From Streptomyces spectabilis (GTDB lineage Bacteria; Actinomycetota; Actinomycetes; Streptomycetales; Streptomycetaceae): 64,000 nt of DNA. Shown piece by piece: positions 21,639-29,642 of this stretch (position 1 is its first letter; every line of letters starts with the position of its first letter). Under the pieces are notes generated by a model that saw only the letters and a list, made by a program, of their open reading frames with translations, was not told the origin of the DNA and searched no databases. The stretch spans positions 124,001-188,000 of the forward strand of contig NZ_CP023690.1 in NCBI RefSeq assembly GCF_008704795.1, written 5' to 3'. The translations under genes and the position numbers were made by a program.

Positions 21639-22555
21639 CGTGCTCCTCCGATCAGCAGGACGGCCTTGCCGCGTATCCGGCGCTCTCGTAGGTCGACCAG
21701 TGTGTCGGCGGTGTGCGCCCAGTCGGCGGTGCGGCCGATCTCCGGGTGCAGTCGGCCCTGTTCCACGAGGCGTACCAGTGCGGCGAGATCGGGGGCGTAC
21801 GGAGCGCCCGCGTAGTGGAAGTGATGGATCGTGGCGTGCTCGGGCCCGCCGAGGAGGTGGAAGAAGTCGAGGGTCACCGGGGTGCGGCTCGCCTGGCCGA
21901 ACCAGACGAGCGTGCCGCCCGGGCGCATCTTCGACAGGGCAAGCGGCAGGTCCGGCCCGCCCGTGGACTCCAGCACGATGTCGAACGGTCCCCGCGCCGC
22001 GGCGACCTCGTGCACCAGCGTCGCGCCGAGCCGCGCCAGCCGCTCGCCGCGCACCGGCGTGGCCGTCACCGCGGTCAGCTCGGCTCCGGCCCCGACAGCC
22101 AGTTCGGTGACGTAGTGGCCGACGCCGCCCGAGGCGCCGGTCAGCAGCACCCTTCGGCCCGCCAGGGAACCGGCCGTACGCAGCAGCCGCAGAGCGGTGA
22201 TCCCGGCCAGCGGAAGGGCCGCCGCCCTGGCGCTGTCGATGCTGTCCGGGAGCACCGCGAGCGAGTGCGTGGGCACGGCGGCGTACTCGGCCCAGCCGCC
22301 CTGCGCCGGGTGCCCGACCACGCGGGTGCCGATGCCGGGGCCTGAGCCATCGGCCGCCGCCTGGACGACGAGCCCTGCGATGTCCTTGCCGGGCAGCAGC
22401 TCCGGCTGGGGCCGTTCGAGAAGGAAGGTTTCGCCCCGGTTCGGCGCGAACGCCTCGACCTTGACCAGTGCTTCACCGGGCTCCGGCACGGGCTGGGGGA
22501 ACTCGGCGAAGGCGACAGGGCGCGCCGCCTCCCCCGTAGGGATCAGTCTTTGCAT
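21635..22555 (-). CDS. Zinc-independent medium-chain dehydrogenase/quinone oxidoreductase, 306 aa
   Basis: An NADPH-dependent MDR-family reductase of the quinone oxidoreductase branch. It has the GroES-like N-terminal domain (NRGETFLLERPQPELLPGKD) and the nucleotide-binding motif LLTGASGGVGHYV. The structural zinc cysteines of alcohol dehydrogenases are absent, as expected for this branch. Start ATG 22555 fits the family N-terminus. It is the first gene of a two-gene operon with the hydrolase and is divergent from a LysR-type gene across 89 bases that contain a perfect inverted repeat. Confidence 0.9.
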   Translation of the reverse strand: MQRLIPTGEAARPVAFAEFPQPVPEPGEALVKVEAFAPNRGETFLLERPQPELLPGKDIAGLVVQAAADGSGPGIGTRVVGHPAQGGWAEYAAVPTHSLAVLPDSIDSARAAALPLAGITALRLLRTAGSLAGRRVLLTGASGGVGHYVTELAVGAGAELTAVTATPVRGERLARLGATLVHEVAAARGPFDIVLESTGGPDLPLALSKMRPGGTLVWFGQASRTPVTLDFFHLLGGPEHATIHHFHYAGAPYAPDLAALVRLVEQGRLHPEIGRTADWAHTADTLVDLRERRIRGKAVLLIGGAR

Positions 22556-22611
22556 GCCGACGATGCAACCCCCGCGGCCGTACCGAGATCCAACAACGAA
22601 CGGGGAAGGCC

Positions 22612-22628
22612 GACAACCATCGGTTGTC
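22612..22628. promoter_or_regulatory. Perfect inverted repeat in the LysR/dehydrogenase promoter interval
   Basis: GACAACC-ATC-GGTTGTC has 7-bp arms with a 3-bp spacer, located 17 bases before the LysR ATG and 57 before the divergent dehydrogenase ATG. It is a good candidate for the operator of the divergent LysR regulator. Confidence 0.6.
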
Positions 22629-22644
22629 ACCTATGGTGAGAGCC

Positions 22645-23598
22645 ATGGATCTCGACGTGGCGCAGGTACGTGCCTTCGTGCGCACCGCCGACGAACTGCA
22701 CTTCGGGCGGGCGGCCGGGACGCTCGCCATCTCCCAGCAGGCCCTGTCCAAGAGGATCGCGCGCCTGGAATCGCTGCTCGGCACCGACCTGTTCCACCGC
22801 GGCGCGAACGGCGTGCGCCTCACCGAGGTCGGACGGCGCTTCCTCCCGCCGGCCCGGCAGACCGTGGCCGCGGCCGACGCCGCCGTCGCGGCGGCGGTCG
22901 GCAAGGAACGCCCGCTGCGCGTCGACGTCTGGGGACACCTCTACGCGCCGATGCGGACGCTGGCCCAGGTCGCCGGGCGAGCCGGGGAACTGGCGTTGGG
23001 GCACGGGCGCGATCTGCCGTCGGTGACGACGGCGCTGCTCCACGGTGACATCGACGCGGCTTTCGGCCGCGTCCACCCTCCGCTGCCCGCGGGCCTCGCG
23101 CACCGCCTCGTCCGCCTCGAACCAGTGGACGCCGTGCTGAGCACCCGCCACCCGCTCGCAGCAGAACCGGCGCTGCGACCGGACCAACTGCGCGACAGCG
23201 TGCTGTGGGCACCCGGCGCGCTGGACCGGCTCGACTTCCTCCACCGGTTCGCCGACCGTTTCGCCATCCGGGCGACGGCCCCGAGCGTCAACCTGGGGCT
23301 CGCCCACTTCCTCGCCGAGGTGGCGGCCGAGCCACGGCGCTTCTCGCTGGTCCCCGCCGACGTACCACTGCCGGAGGTCCCCGGACTGCGCTCCGTCCCC
23401 CTCGTCGCTCCCACGCCGCTGTACGCCTGGTCGCTGCTGTGGCGCACCGGCAACGGACACCCGGGGCTGAACCGCCTCGCCACCGCCTGCGCGGAGGAGG
23501 CGAAGCGGAGCCGGTGGCTGGAGTACGACCCGACCCGCGACTGGCTGCCCGAACCACCCGGGCCACCCGCGAGTGGCTCCGGATCCCGACCGGCATGA
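22645..23598 (+). CDS. LysR-family transcriptional regulator, 317 aa
   Basis: The N-terminal winged helix-turn-helix is clear: MDLDVAQVRAFVRTADELHF, then GRAAGTLAISQQALSKRIARLE as the DNA-binding helices. Residues ~90-300 form the periplasmic-binding-like effector domain. ATG 22645 is preceded by GGTGAG and starts the typical LysR N-terminus; a TTG seven codons upstream is unlikely. It is divergent from the dehydrogenase/hydrolase operon, which it probably controls in response to the substrate of those enzymes, as is standard for LysR pairs. Confidence 0.93.
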   Translation: MDLDVAQVRAFVRTADELHFGRAAGTLAISQQALSKRIARLESLLGTDLFHRGANGVRLTEVGRRFLPPARQTVAAADAAVAAAVGKERPLRVDVWGHLYAPMRTLAQVAGRAGELALGHGRDLPSVTTALLHGDIDAAFGRVHPPLPAGLAHRLVRLEPVDAVLSTRHPLAAEPALRPDQLRDSVLWAPGALDRLDFLHRFADRFAIRATAPSVNLGLAHFLAEVAAEPRRFSLVPADVPLPEVPGLRSVPLVAPTPLYAWSLLWRTGNGHPGLNRLATACAEEAKRSRWLEYDPTRDWLPEPPGPPASGSGSRPA

Positions 23599-23662
23599 CC
23601 TCGTCGACGCGTACTGCGCCGGACCGGCTGCAGAGCCGCCTCCTCGATCCGCCGGGTGCGGG

Positions 23663-24778
23663 TCAGTCGCAGAACGCCTTGTCGAGGAGCGCGTCGACGG
23701 CGTCGTCCGGATCGCCGCGGAAGTCGGGCGTGAGCGCGAGGGTGACCTGGCGGCGCCGGTCTTCCGTGGTGAACGACCAGGCCTGATAGGCCAGGGCGTC
23801 GCCGTCGTTGCCGTACAGGCGAACCCCGCACGAGGTGTCCTGCCACCGCAGCCCAAGGCCGTACTGCTTTTCCTTGACACCTGGTGTCCGCATCTCGTCG
23901 AGCAAGTGGCCCGGCAGGAGGCGCCCATCGAGCAGCGCGGCCATGAACCGGTTGAGATCGCTCGTCGTGGAGATCATCTCGCCGCCGGCGCCGAGCAGCG
24001 ACGGATTCATCACGGTGAGGTCGACGAGACGCCTTCCGGTGGCCAGCTCTATCGGTACGTAGCCGTGCGGGTGCGGACCTCGAATGCGCGGGGATGTCCC
24101 TGGCGCCGAGGTGCCGTGCAGCCGCAGGGGTCGGATGATCCGGCGTTCGATCTCCTTGCCGTACGGTCGGCCGGTCGCCTTCTCGATGATCTGGCCGAGC
24201 AGGAGGTAGCCGGTGTTGGAGTACGCGTAGTCGGAGCCCGGGGGTTCGAACGTCGGCGGGTTGGCCACCGCCCGCCGCACCAACTCGGCTGCGGGCCAGG
24301 TCCGCAGGCGGTTGTCCAGAAACTCCGGCGTCGGCGGCATCGGCAGCAGGCGACGGTAGTCCGGCACCCCGCTCGTGTGGTTGAGCAGCTGCCGCACGGT
24401 GATCCGGTGGCCGTTGGGGACGGCACCGGGCAGCCACGTTCCGACCTTGTCGTGCAACCGCAGGCGGCCCTCGGCCACGAGTTGCAGGGTGACGGTGGCC
24501 AGGAACGTCTTCGTGATGCTGCCCATCCGGAAGCGGCCGTGTGCCGGGACCGCCCGCGTCGTACCCAACTCGGAGACCCCGCTGGTGCCCCGCCATACGC
24601 CGTCTTCGTCACGCACCTCCATCAGCGCGCCCACAGCGCTCTCGGCGATGATCGCGTCAAGTCCTCTCTGCAGCCCGGAACGATCCGGCTCCCCCGCCCC
24701 GGCGAGCGCGGCGGTTGGCGCCGCGAGCACCGCGACCGCCGTCGTCACCGTCACCAGCACCCGATGTACGCACTTCAT
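23663..24778 (-). CDS. Exported serine hydrolase of the beta-lactamase/D-Ala-D-Ala carboxypeptidase fold, 371 aa
   Basis: The protein starts with a signal peptide (residues ~1-26 ending ALAGA). The SxxK motif is Ser87-Lys90 (MGSITKTF) and the YxN-type motif Tyr186-Asn188 (YAYSNTGY). The third motif position near YGNDGDALAY departs from the usual K/H-S/T-G. This layout fits class C-like serine hydrolases and D-alanyl-D-alanine carboxypeptidases (Streptomyces R61 type). It could remodel peptidoglycan or bind a beta-lactam. It lies 5 kb from the clavam cluster, so a self-protection role is possible but not shown. Confidence 0.9.
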   Translation of the reverse strand: MKCVHRVLVTVTTAVAVLAAPTAALAGAGEPDRSGLQRGLDAIIAESAVGALMEVRDEDGVWRGTSGVSELGTTRAVPAHGRFRMGSITKTFLATVTLQLVAEGRLRLHDKVGTWLPGAVPNGHRITVRQLLNHTSGVPDYRRLLPMPPTPEFLDNRLRTWPAAELVRRAVANPPTFEPPGSDYAYSNTGYLLLGQIIEKATGRPYGKEIERRIIRPLRLHGTSAPGTSPRIRGPHPHGYVPIELATGRRLVDLTVMNPSLLGAGGEMISTTSDLNRFMAALLDGRLLPGHLLDEMRTPGVKEKQYGLGLRWQDTSCGVRLYGNDGDALAYQAWSFTTEDRRRQVTLALTPDFRGDPDDAVDALLDKAFCD

Positions 24779-25044
24779 CCCGGCCTCCCCATCAGCACTC
24801 GCCACAGCGCCCGCCGTACGCTCGGCCCCGTAGGCAATGAGCTTGCTGGAGCGGCCACTCAGCCACGATGGGGCCCGTCGCCGTATCCGTCCGGGGGTTA
24901 CCCCCACCAGCACGGGCAGCCGCCACCCGCCCTCCCCGAGAGACGGTCGCCATCCTCAGACAGACAGGCGACGCACTCCCCTCTCCGCGCACTGACGGCG
25001 CATGCGCGGTGACCAGGCACGCTCACCGAGCCTCGCCAGGAGGG
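24779..25044. other. Upstream region of the serine hydrolase, no gene seen
   Basis: About 270 bases with no supported frame; it should contain the promoter of the leftward serine hydrolase gene. Codon statistics become gene-like again only at ~25050. Confidence 0.4.
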
Positions 25045-25049
25045 CCGGG

Positions 25050-25686
25050 GTGACCACGAGGACCAGGAACACCTCTGCGCCAGCGCCACGACCTCTTCCT
25101 TCTGCCGCTCCTGGCATGGCACCGCCTCGCCCCGCGCAGCACGACGCTGGGCGAGGCGATCACCGCCGTAAGCCTGCTCCTGGAAATGCCGGCCGACGAC
25201 GCGCGCCCACGCCGCGACCTCGCGGACGTCCTGAGCCGCTTCTCCGGCGGCCACGGCCAACTCTCGACCCCCTCAAGTGGCCGTTCGGTTCGGCGTGAGG
25301 GTGACCGGCGCAGCCCGCCGACTCACCCCGGCCCGCGCCCGCCAAGGCGTGCGGGTTCTCGACCGGGCCCAGCTGGTCGGAGGCAACAACCGGGGTCGCC
25401 GAAGCCCCGGCGGGCGCCGTTGGCGCGTAAGGCATCCACCAGGACGGCGGACAGACCTTCGCCCTGCCGGTCCGGCCGGACGGTTTCGGCGACAAGCCGG
25501 GCTACCACCAGCTCCTTGTCCGGCCACAGGCCGCGAACGAGGACACACGCAGCCGTACAGCTGGAACCCCAACAGGAGCGGATCGCGGTGGCCGCCGACG
25601 CCCCCTTGGGTACGGCGGAGGTCACCTTCGACCTGGACGGCATCCAGGGCGCCGCCAGGCCCGAGATCGCAGCCCCGAGGAAGTGA
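25050..25686 (+). pseudogene. Decayed protein-coding sequence, family not recognised
   Basis: Three separate segments on the forward strand look coding but lie in different frames. They are LFLLPLLAWHRLAPRSTTLG plus about 40 more residues (25075-25260), FALPVRPDGFGDKPGYHQLL (25460-25535) and VAADAPLGTAEVTFDLDGIQ to a stop at 25686. Each has high third-position GC, while the joins between them do not read through. I interpret this as one or two genes broken by frameshifts or deletions. The function cannot be named. Confidence 0.4.
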
Positions 25687-25834
25687 CGAAGGAGGCGGGG
25701 CGGGACCGGGTGAGCCTCCGCCGGTGACACCGAAGAAGCACCCACGCCCCGCCACCCGACCACCTTCCCGAAGTGCCTCGACCAGCGCGGACCTTAAGGT
25801 GGCAGCTCGAACGAGTTACGTGCGGGGGGGCGGT

Positions 25835-26323
25835 GTGAGGGACGTTCGGGGTGCGAAGGGCAGCCGGAGTCGGTTCGCCGTAGTCGTGGCGGTCGTGCTG
25901 TGGGCAGCCGCGCTGGTCGCCTTCGCCGTCCCGCTGCGGCACGCGCTCGTCGCCACGCAGGCCTACCGGGCCGGTTACTGGGCGACGGTCACCGACGGGC
26001 GCGAGCTGGGCGACTTCGCCTGGAGGGACCCGGCAGGCCGGACGGTCCGCGGCGCCATCGAGGGCGTGCCCGAGGACGGCGTGTGGGACGAGGAGGGCGA
26101 GGGGACCAGCGACATCACCGGTGACCGCGTCTGGGTGTCGCGGAGCGGTGTTGCCCACATCAGCGAGTCGCCCGTCGAGAAGGACATGGTCGTCGGGTAC
26201 GCCGGTGCGGGCGCCGTGGGCGGCGTCGTCCTGCTGGTACTGCGCGCCCGGTACGGCCGCCGCGCGGAAGGACGGGAGCTGGACACCCTCGTCCCCTCTC
26301 TGTGGTCGCTCAAGGGAAGGTGA
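25835..26323 (+). CDS. Two-helix membrane protein, Rv1733c-like, 162 aa
   Basis: The protein has a basic N-terminus, a transmembrane segment at about residues 14-34 (VVVAVVLWAAALVAFAVPL), an extracytoplasmic loop of ~85 residues rich in acidic residues and glycine, and a second transmembrane segment (VVGYAGAGAVGGVVLLVL). This is the layout of the Rv1733c-like proteins common in Streptomyces; their function is not established. GTG 25835 is favoured because of the G-rich site before it; GTG 25820 is an alternative. Confidence 0.75.
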   Translation: MRDVRGAKGSRSRFAVVVAVVLWAAALVAFAVPLRHALVATQAYRAGYWATVTDGRELGDFAWRDPAGRTVRGAIEGVPEDGVWDEEGEGTSDITGDRVWVSRSGVAHISESPVEKDMVVGYAGAGAVGGVVLLVLRARYGRRAEGRELDTLVPSLWSLKGR

Positions 26324-26442
26324 CATCCGGGCCTTCGAAGGTGGGACGGACCAGCGCAGGCTGGTGTCCCCGGGCCTTCCGTCATTTTCCCGTACACCCG
26401 GCCCTCGCGCCCGGGGCGGGAAATCGCCGCCCGGCGCGGGGT

Positions 26443-26676
26443 TCAGGCCGAGTCGGCCGAGTGATGGGTGATCAGATCTCCCGGCTGGCAGTGCAGGGCA
26501 TCGCAGATCTTCGACAGGGTGGAGAAGCGGATCGCTTTGGCGCGGCCGTTCTTGAGGATGGACAGGTTCACCACGGTGATGCCCACCTGCGCGGAGAGTT
26601 CGGTGAGGGTCATGCCGCGTTCGGCCAGGAGCCGGTCCAGGTGGATGTCGATGGTGTGGAGTTCCTCGTCGGCCAT
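26443..26676 (-). CDS. Small XRE/Cro-type repressor, 77 aa
   Basis: A single-domain helix-turn-helix regulator: MTLTELSAQVGITVVNLSIL forms helices two and three, followed by NGRAKAIRFSTLSKICDAL and the CQPGDLI motif typical of the YozG-like XRE group. These proteins usually sit beside a DUF2975 membrane protein, exactly as here. Its ATG at 26676 shares one base with the stop of the upstream gene (TGATG), so translation is coupled. It probably represses its own operon through the inverted repeat at 27281-27316. Confidence 0.92.
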   Translation of the reverse strand: MADEELHTIDIHLDRLLAERGMTLTELSAQVGITVVNLSILKNGRAKAIRFSTLSKICDALHCQPGDLITHHSADSA

Positions 26677-27263
26677 CACACCGTCCCTTCGAGGTCCTCC
26701 CGCATGGCCACGCCCTGACGCATGATCTTACCGAGGATCAAGGCTGCCAGACCCGGCACTATCAGTTCCAGCGGTCCGTCCATCTGTACGTCGGTCCCCA
26801 CCGTCGGCGCCATGCTCTGCACCAGCCACGCATGGGACCAGCCGGTGAGCAGCGAGGCCACCGGCGCGCCCAGGGTCACGGCCCAGCCCAGCCGTGTCAG
26901 GTGCCGGGCCGCGGTGTCGGTGAACGGCCCGTTATCGACGATCGCCCTCAGCAGCAGGGCGAACATCACCAGCGCCACGGCCGCGAACAGTCCCCAGGTC
27001 AGCTCGTCCCCCACGCCGGCCGCGCGCTGGGCGAACGAGGGATCCTGCTGGCACAGATTCGCCTGGCTGCTGGACGCCTCCACGCCCGCCACGACCGGCA
27101 GGCCACCATCCAGTTTGGCGTTGACCCAGAACCCTGTCTTCGCGCACACCGTCCCGTCGTCGAACAGGCGCAAGGTGCTCTGTCCCAGAAAAGCCAGCCC
27201 GAGCACCACAGCCAGCAGCATGGACACCGAGCCCACGGTCCGGGTCAGACGCGTGTTCACCAT
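26676..27263 (-). CDS. DUF2975-type membrane protein, 195 aa
   Basis: An integral membrane protein with about four transmembrane segments (residues ~8-30, 88-108, 125-148 and 165-182) and a large extracytoplasmic loop containing two cysteines (GTVCAKTGF and QANLCQQD) that may form a disulfide. It matches the DUF2975 family, which is regularly encoded with a small XRE repressor. The function is unknown; a membrane-sensing role for the pair is an inference. Start ATG 27263 sits close behind GGGGAGG; a GTG three bases downstream is also possible. Confidence 0.85.
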   Translation of the reverse strand: MVNTRLTRTVGSVSMLLAVVLGLAFLGQSTLRLFDDGTVCAKTGFWVNAKLDGGLPVVAGVEASSSQANLCQQDPSFAQRAAGVGDELTWGLFAAVALVMFALLLRAIVDNGPFTDTAARHLTRLGWAVTLGAPVASLLTGWSHAWLVQSMAPTVGTDVQMDGPLELIVPGLAALILGKIMRQGVAMREDLEGTV

Positions 27264-27280
27264 CAACCTCCCCTATCGAC

Positions 27281-27316
27281 TTTCGATATGTTCCAGCCTA
27301 GGTGAACATATCGAAA
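27281..27316. promoter_or_regulatory. Long inverted repeat upstream of the DUF2975-XRE operon
   Basis: The arm TTTCGATATGTTC (27281-27293) is exactly inverted at 27304-27316 after a 10-bp spacer. The AT content stands out from the surrounding GC-rich DNA. It lies 18 bases upstream of the DUF2975 start and is the most likely operator/promoter of the XRE repressor encoded in that operon. Confidence 0.8.
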
Positions 27317-27411
27317 AACGACAAGTCCTGGAGTACGAGGCGGCCGTCGCGCACGGATCGCAAGGGACACCTGCCGCGCTCCGGCACGGGGGCACCCGTA
27401 CCGTTGCTCCC

Positions 27412-28089
27412 ATGTGCTGGAGCGCGACAGCCGACCTCATCGCGGGCACGGGCATCACGGCCGTAGGAATCGCCACCGTGGCCAGGGCGGCCCGACGCCC
27501 CCGTGACCTGCCCCTGGCCGCGCTCCCGCTCCTCCTCGGGGCCCACCAGCTCATCGAAGCCGCCGTCTGGCACCACAACGGCGGCAGCGGACCCGCCACC
27601 ACGGCCTGGGCCGTCATCGCTCTCCCCCTGCTCCCGCTGTGGGTACCCGCAGCCGTCCTGTGCGCCGCTCCGCCCCACGCTCGCAGGCGCCTGCTCATCC
27701 CCCTCGCCGCGGGTATCGCGACGTCGGCAGCACTCGCGTACGCGCTGGTCACTCGTACCGTGACCGCCGAGATCCGCGAACACACGGTCGGCTACACCCT
27801 CGGCCTTTCACACACAGGGCTGACCGTCACGGGCTACCTGCTCGCCACCGTCGGCTCCCTGCTCCTCTCCGGTGACCGCGTCCTCACCCTCCTCGGGATC
27901 CTGGCCGCCATCGGGGCTGCGGTGTCCTTCGTCCTGTGGCAGCGGGAGTTCATCTCCACCTGGTGCGCAAGCGCCGCGGTGGCTTCGGTGGTGCTGTACC
28001 ACTGGGCCAGACAACGCCACGCCGCCGCCCCGGAAACGGCGGCATCGCGGGTGCGCGATCGCCGCTCTCGCCACCTCCGAAAGCCGTGA
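27412..28089 (+). CDS. DUF6629-type membrane protein, 225 aa
   Basis: The MCWSATADLIAGTGITAVG start is characteristic of the actinobacterial DUF6629 family. Six to seven hydrophobic segments span the protein, with a short charged tail at the C-terminus (RDRRSRHLRKP). The function is unknown. Start ATG 27412 gives the family N-terminus, although no strong ribosome site precedes it, so it may be leaderless or weakly translated. It is divergent from the DUF2975-XRE operon and may share the regulatory interval with the inverted repeat. Confidence 0.85.
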   Translation: MCWSATADLIAGTGITAVGIATVARAARRPRDLPLAALPLLLGAHQLIEAAVWHHNGGSGPATTAWAVIALPLLPLWVPAAVLCAAPPHARRRLLIPLAAGIATSAALAYALVTRTVTAEIREHTVGYTLGLSHTGLTVTGYLLATVGSLLLSGDRVLTLLGILAAIGAAVSFVLWQREFISTWCASAAVASVVLYHWARQRHAAAPETAASRVRDRRSRHLRKP

Positions 28090-28270
28090 AGTTCCACTGA
28101 CCGGAACCGTACTGGCAGCAGACGGAGCCTTGGGGCAGGGTGAGGGCGCCTCGGCGAACCGGAGGTCCTGGGAGGCCTGGTGCCGGGGCCGAGCCTTTGA
28201 AATCCCGTACTGCGGACGCCCGTTGCCGTGATCCGTGGTGGCGGGGGCCGTCGGAGCGAAGGAGTTCCTC

Positions 28271-28888
28271 ATGGACCTGAGACAGCCGAAGCCCGGGTCG
28301 CCGAAAGGCGGCGGAGACACCGAGAACCCGGACCGGCGCGCCATGCTCATCACCGTGCTCAAGGCGACGGCGGGCGCGGCGGCCACCGCCGCGACGGCCG
28401 GGGCACTCGCCGGCCCCGCCGCGGCGGCAGGACCCCGACGCGGCCCCGCCTCGGCCCGGGCGAACCAGGCGGACTGGCGGTTCTGCACGAAGTGCTACGG
28501 CCTCTTCTTCCGCGGCTACCCGTCCGACGGCGCGTGCCCGGCGGGCGGCGGGCACGACTCGGCCGGGTTCAACTTCAACCTGCCGCACGGCGTGCCGGAG
28601 ACACCGACCGCCCAGCGCAACTGGCGCTTCTGCGACAAGTGCTACGGCCTGTTCTTCTACGGCTACCCGACCAACGGCCGCTGCCCCACCGGCGGCGCGC
28701 ACCGCATGGCGGGGTACGACTTCGTCCTGCCGCACGACATCCCCGAGAACGGCAAGTCGCAGCGCAACTGGCGCTTCTGCGACAAGTGTTACGGGTTGTT
28801 CTTCTACGGCTACCCCACCGACGGCGTCTGCCCGGCCGGTGCCGCCCACCGCAAGGCCGGGTACGACTTCGTCCTCCCGTACCTCTAG
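28271..28888 (+). CDS. Tat-exported protein with three 49-residue CxxC repeats, 205 aa
   Basis: The N-terminus has a twin-arginine signal (DRRAMLITVLKATAG) followed by an alanine-rich hydrophobic stretch to ~residue 60. From Trp69 the mature part consists of three tandem repeats of 49 residues, the last cut to 39. Each has the pattern W-R-F-C-x-K-C-Y-G-L-F-F-x-G-Y-P, then C-P-x-G and an AGYDF strand. Two CxxC/Cys sets per repeat suggest metal binding, and export by Tat would allow the metal to be inserted before secretion. The function is not known. AAGGAG precedes ATG 28271 at seven bases. The EF-hand gene follows. Confidence 0.88.
   Translation: MDLRQPKPGSPKGGGDTENPDRRAMLITVLKATAGAAATAATAGALAGPAAAAGPRRGPASARANQADWRFCTKCYGLFFRGYPSDGACPAGGGHDSAGFNFNLPHGVPETPTAQRNWRFCDKCYGLFFYGYPTNGRCPTGGAHRMAGYDFVLPHDIPENGKSQRNWRFCDKCYGLFFYGYPTDGVCPAGAAHRKAGYDFVLPYL
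28475..28885 (+). repeat. Three tandem 147-bp coding repeats
   Basis: Units start at 28475, 28622 and 28769, the last ending early at the stop. Units two and three are nearly identical in protein (NWRFCDKCYGLFFYGYPT), while unit one is more diverged, which suggests a recent duplication of the inner unit. Confidence 0.9.
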
Positions 28889-29051
28889 GCCGGCCCCCGA
28901 GGCCCAGCGGAAGCGCTGCCGCAGGAACGGCCTCAACAGCCCTGGTCCCCCAACGCCCTTGCTCCTACCGTCTGCAGGGCGGCGCGGCCATCCGCTCCGG
29001 CAGCTACGTCACGCCCGTCACCGGATGTGACGGGACGCGAAGGGAGCACAC

Positions 29052-29606
29052 ATGACGGACGACGTGAAGGCGCAGAAGTTCAACACCGTCTTCCGCTGGT
29101 TCGACCAGAACGGGGACGGCCTGCTCACCCACGACGACCTGCACGCCATGGCCGAGCGGTTCGCCGCGCTCGCACGCGAGGACGACACGGCCAACGCCAC
29201 AGCCATGCGAGACGCCTTCGAGACATGGTGGCAATTGCTGCTCACCCACGGCGACAGCGACGGAGACGGGCGGATCTCCCCGCAGGAGTTCATCACCGTC
29301 ATGAAGGCCGAGGTCACCGACCCCCAGCACTTCGAACAAGCCGTGCTGGCCATCGTCGACGCCTTGATGCGCGCGCTGGACACCAACCAGGACGGAACGC
29401 TGAGCCAGGAAGAGTACGTCCGCATGTACGACGCCCTCGGGATCCCGCCCACACACTCCGAAGCGGCGTTCCGCCTCCTGGACAGCGACGGCGACGGCTC
29501 GCTCAGCCACAGCGAATTCAGGACCGCCATCACCGAGTTCTACCTCAGCACCGACCCCAAGGCTCCCGGGAACCAGCTCCTGGGCCCCATCGACGAACCC
29601 ACCTGA
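29052..29606 (+). CDS. EF-hand calcium-binding protein with four loops, 184 aa
   Basis: Four canonical 12-residue EF loops are visible: 18-29 (DQNGDGLLTHDD), 68-79 (DSDGDGRISPQE), 110-121 (DTNQDGTLSQEE) and 144-155 (DSDGDGSLSHSE). All keep acidic residues at positions 1 and 12, so all four could bind calcium. This is the calerythrin/CalD-type sarcoplasmic calcium-binding protein known from streptomycetes, a cytosolic calcium buffer or sensor. AAGGGAG precedes the ATG. No membrane segment or signal is present. Confidence 0.95.
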   Translation: MTDDVKAQKFNTVFRWFDQNGDGLLTHDDLHAMAERFAALAREDDTANATAMRDAFETWWQLLLTHGDSDGDGRISPQEFITVMKAEVTDPQHFEQAVLAIVDALMRALDTNQDGTLSQEEYVRMYDALGIPPTHSEAAFRLLDSDGDGSLSHSEFRTAITEFYLSTDPKAPGNQLLGPIDEPT

Positions 29607-29615
29607 CCCGGTCCC

Positions 29616-29642
29616 GCCCGGCGGCCCGGGGAGCCGCCGGGC
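29616..29642. terminator. Bidirectional hairpin between EF-hand and helicase genes
   Basis: GCCCGGCGGC (29616-29625) pairs exactly with 29633-29642 around a seven-base loop. It fills the short gap between two convergent stops and should terminate both. Confidence 0.8.

Noticed and set aside
28475..28885. CRISPR-like or tandem repeat array
   Set aside because: The 147-bp periodicity is in frame within one gene and encodes protein repeats; no spacers exist.
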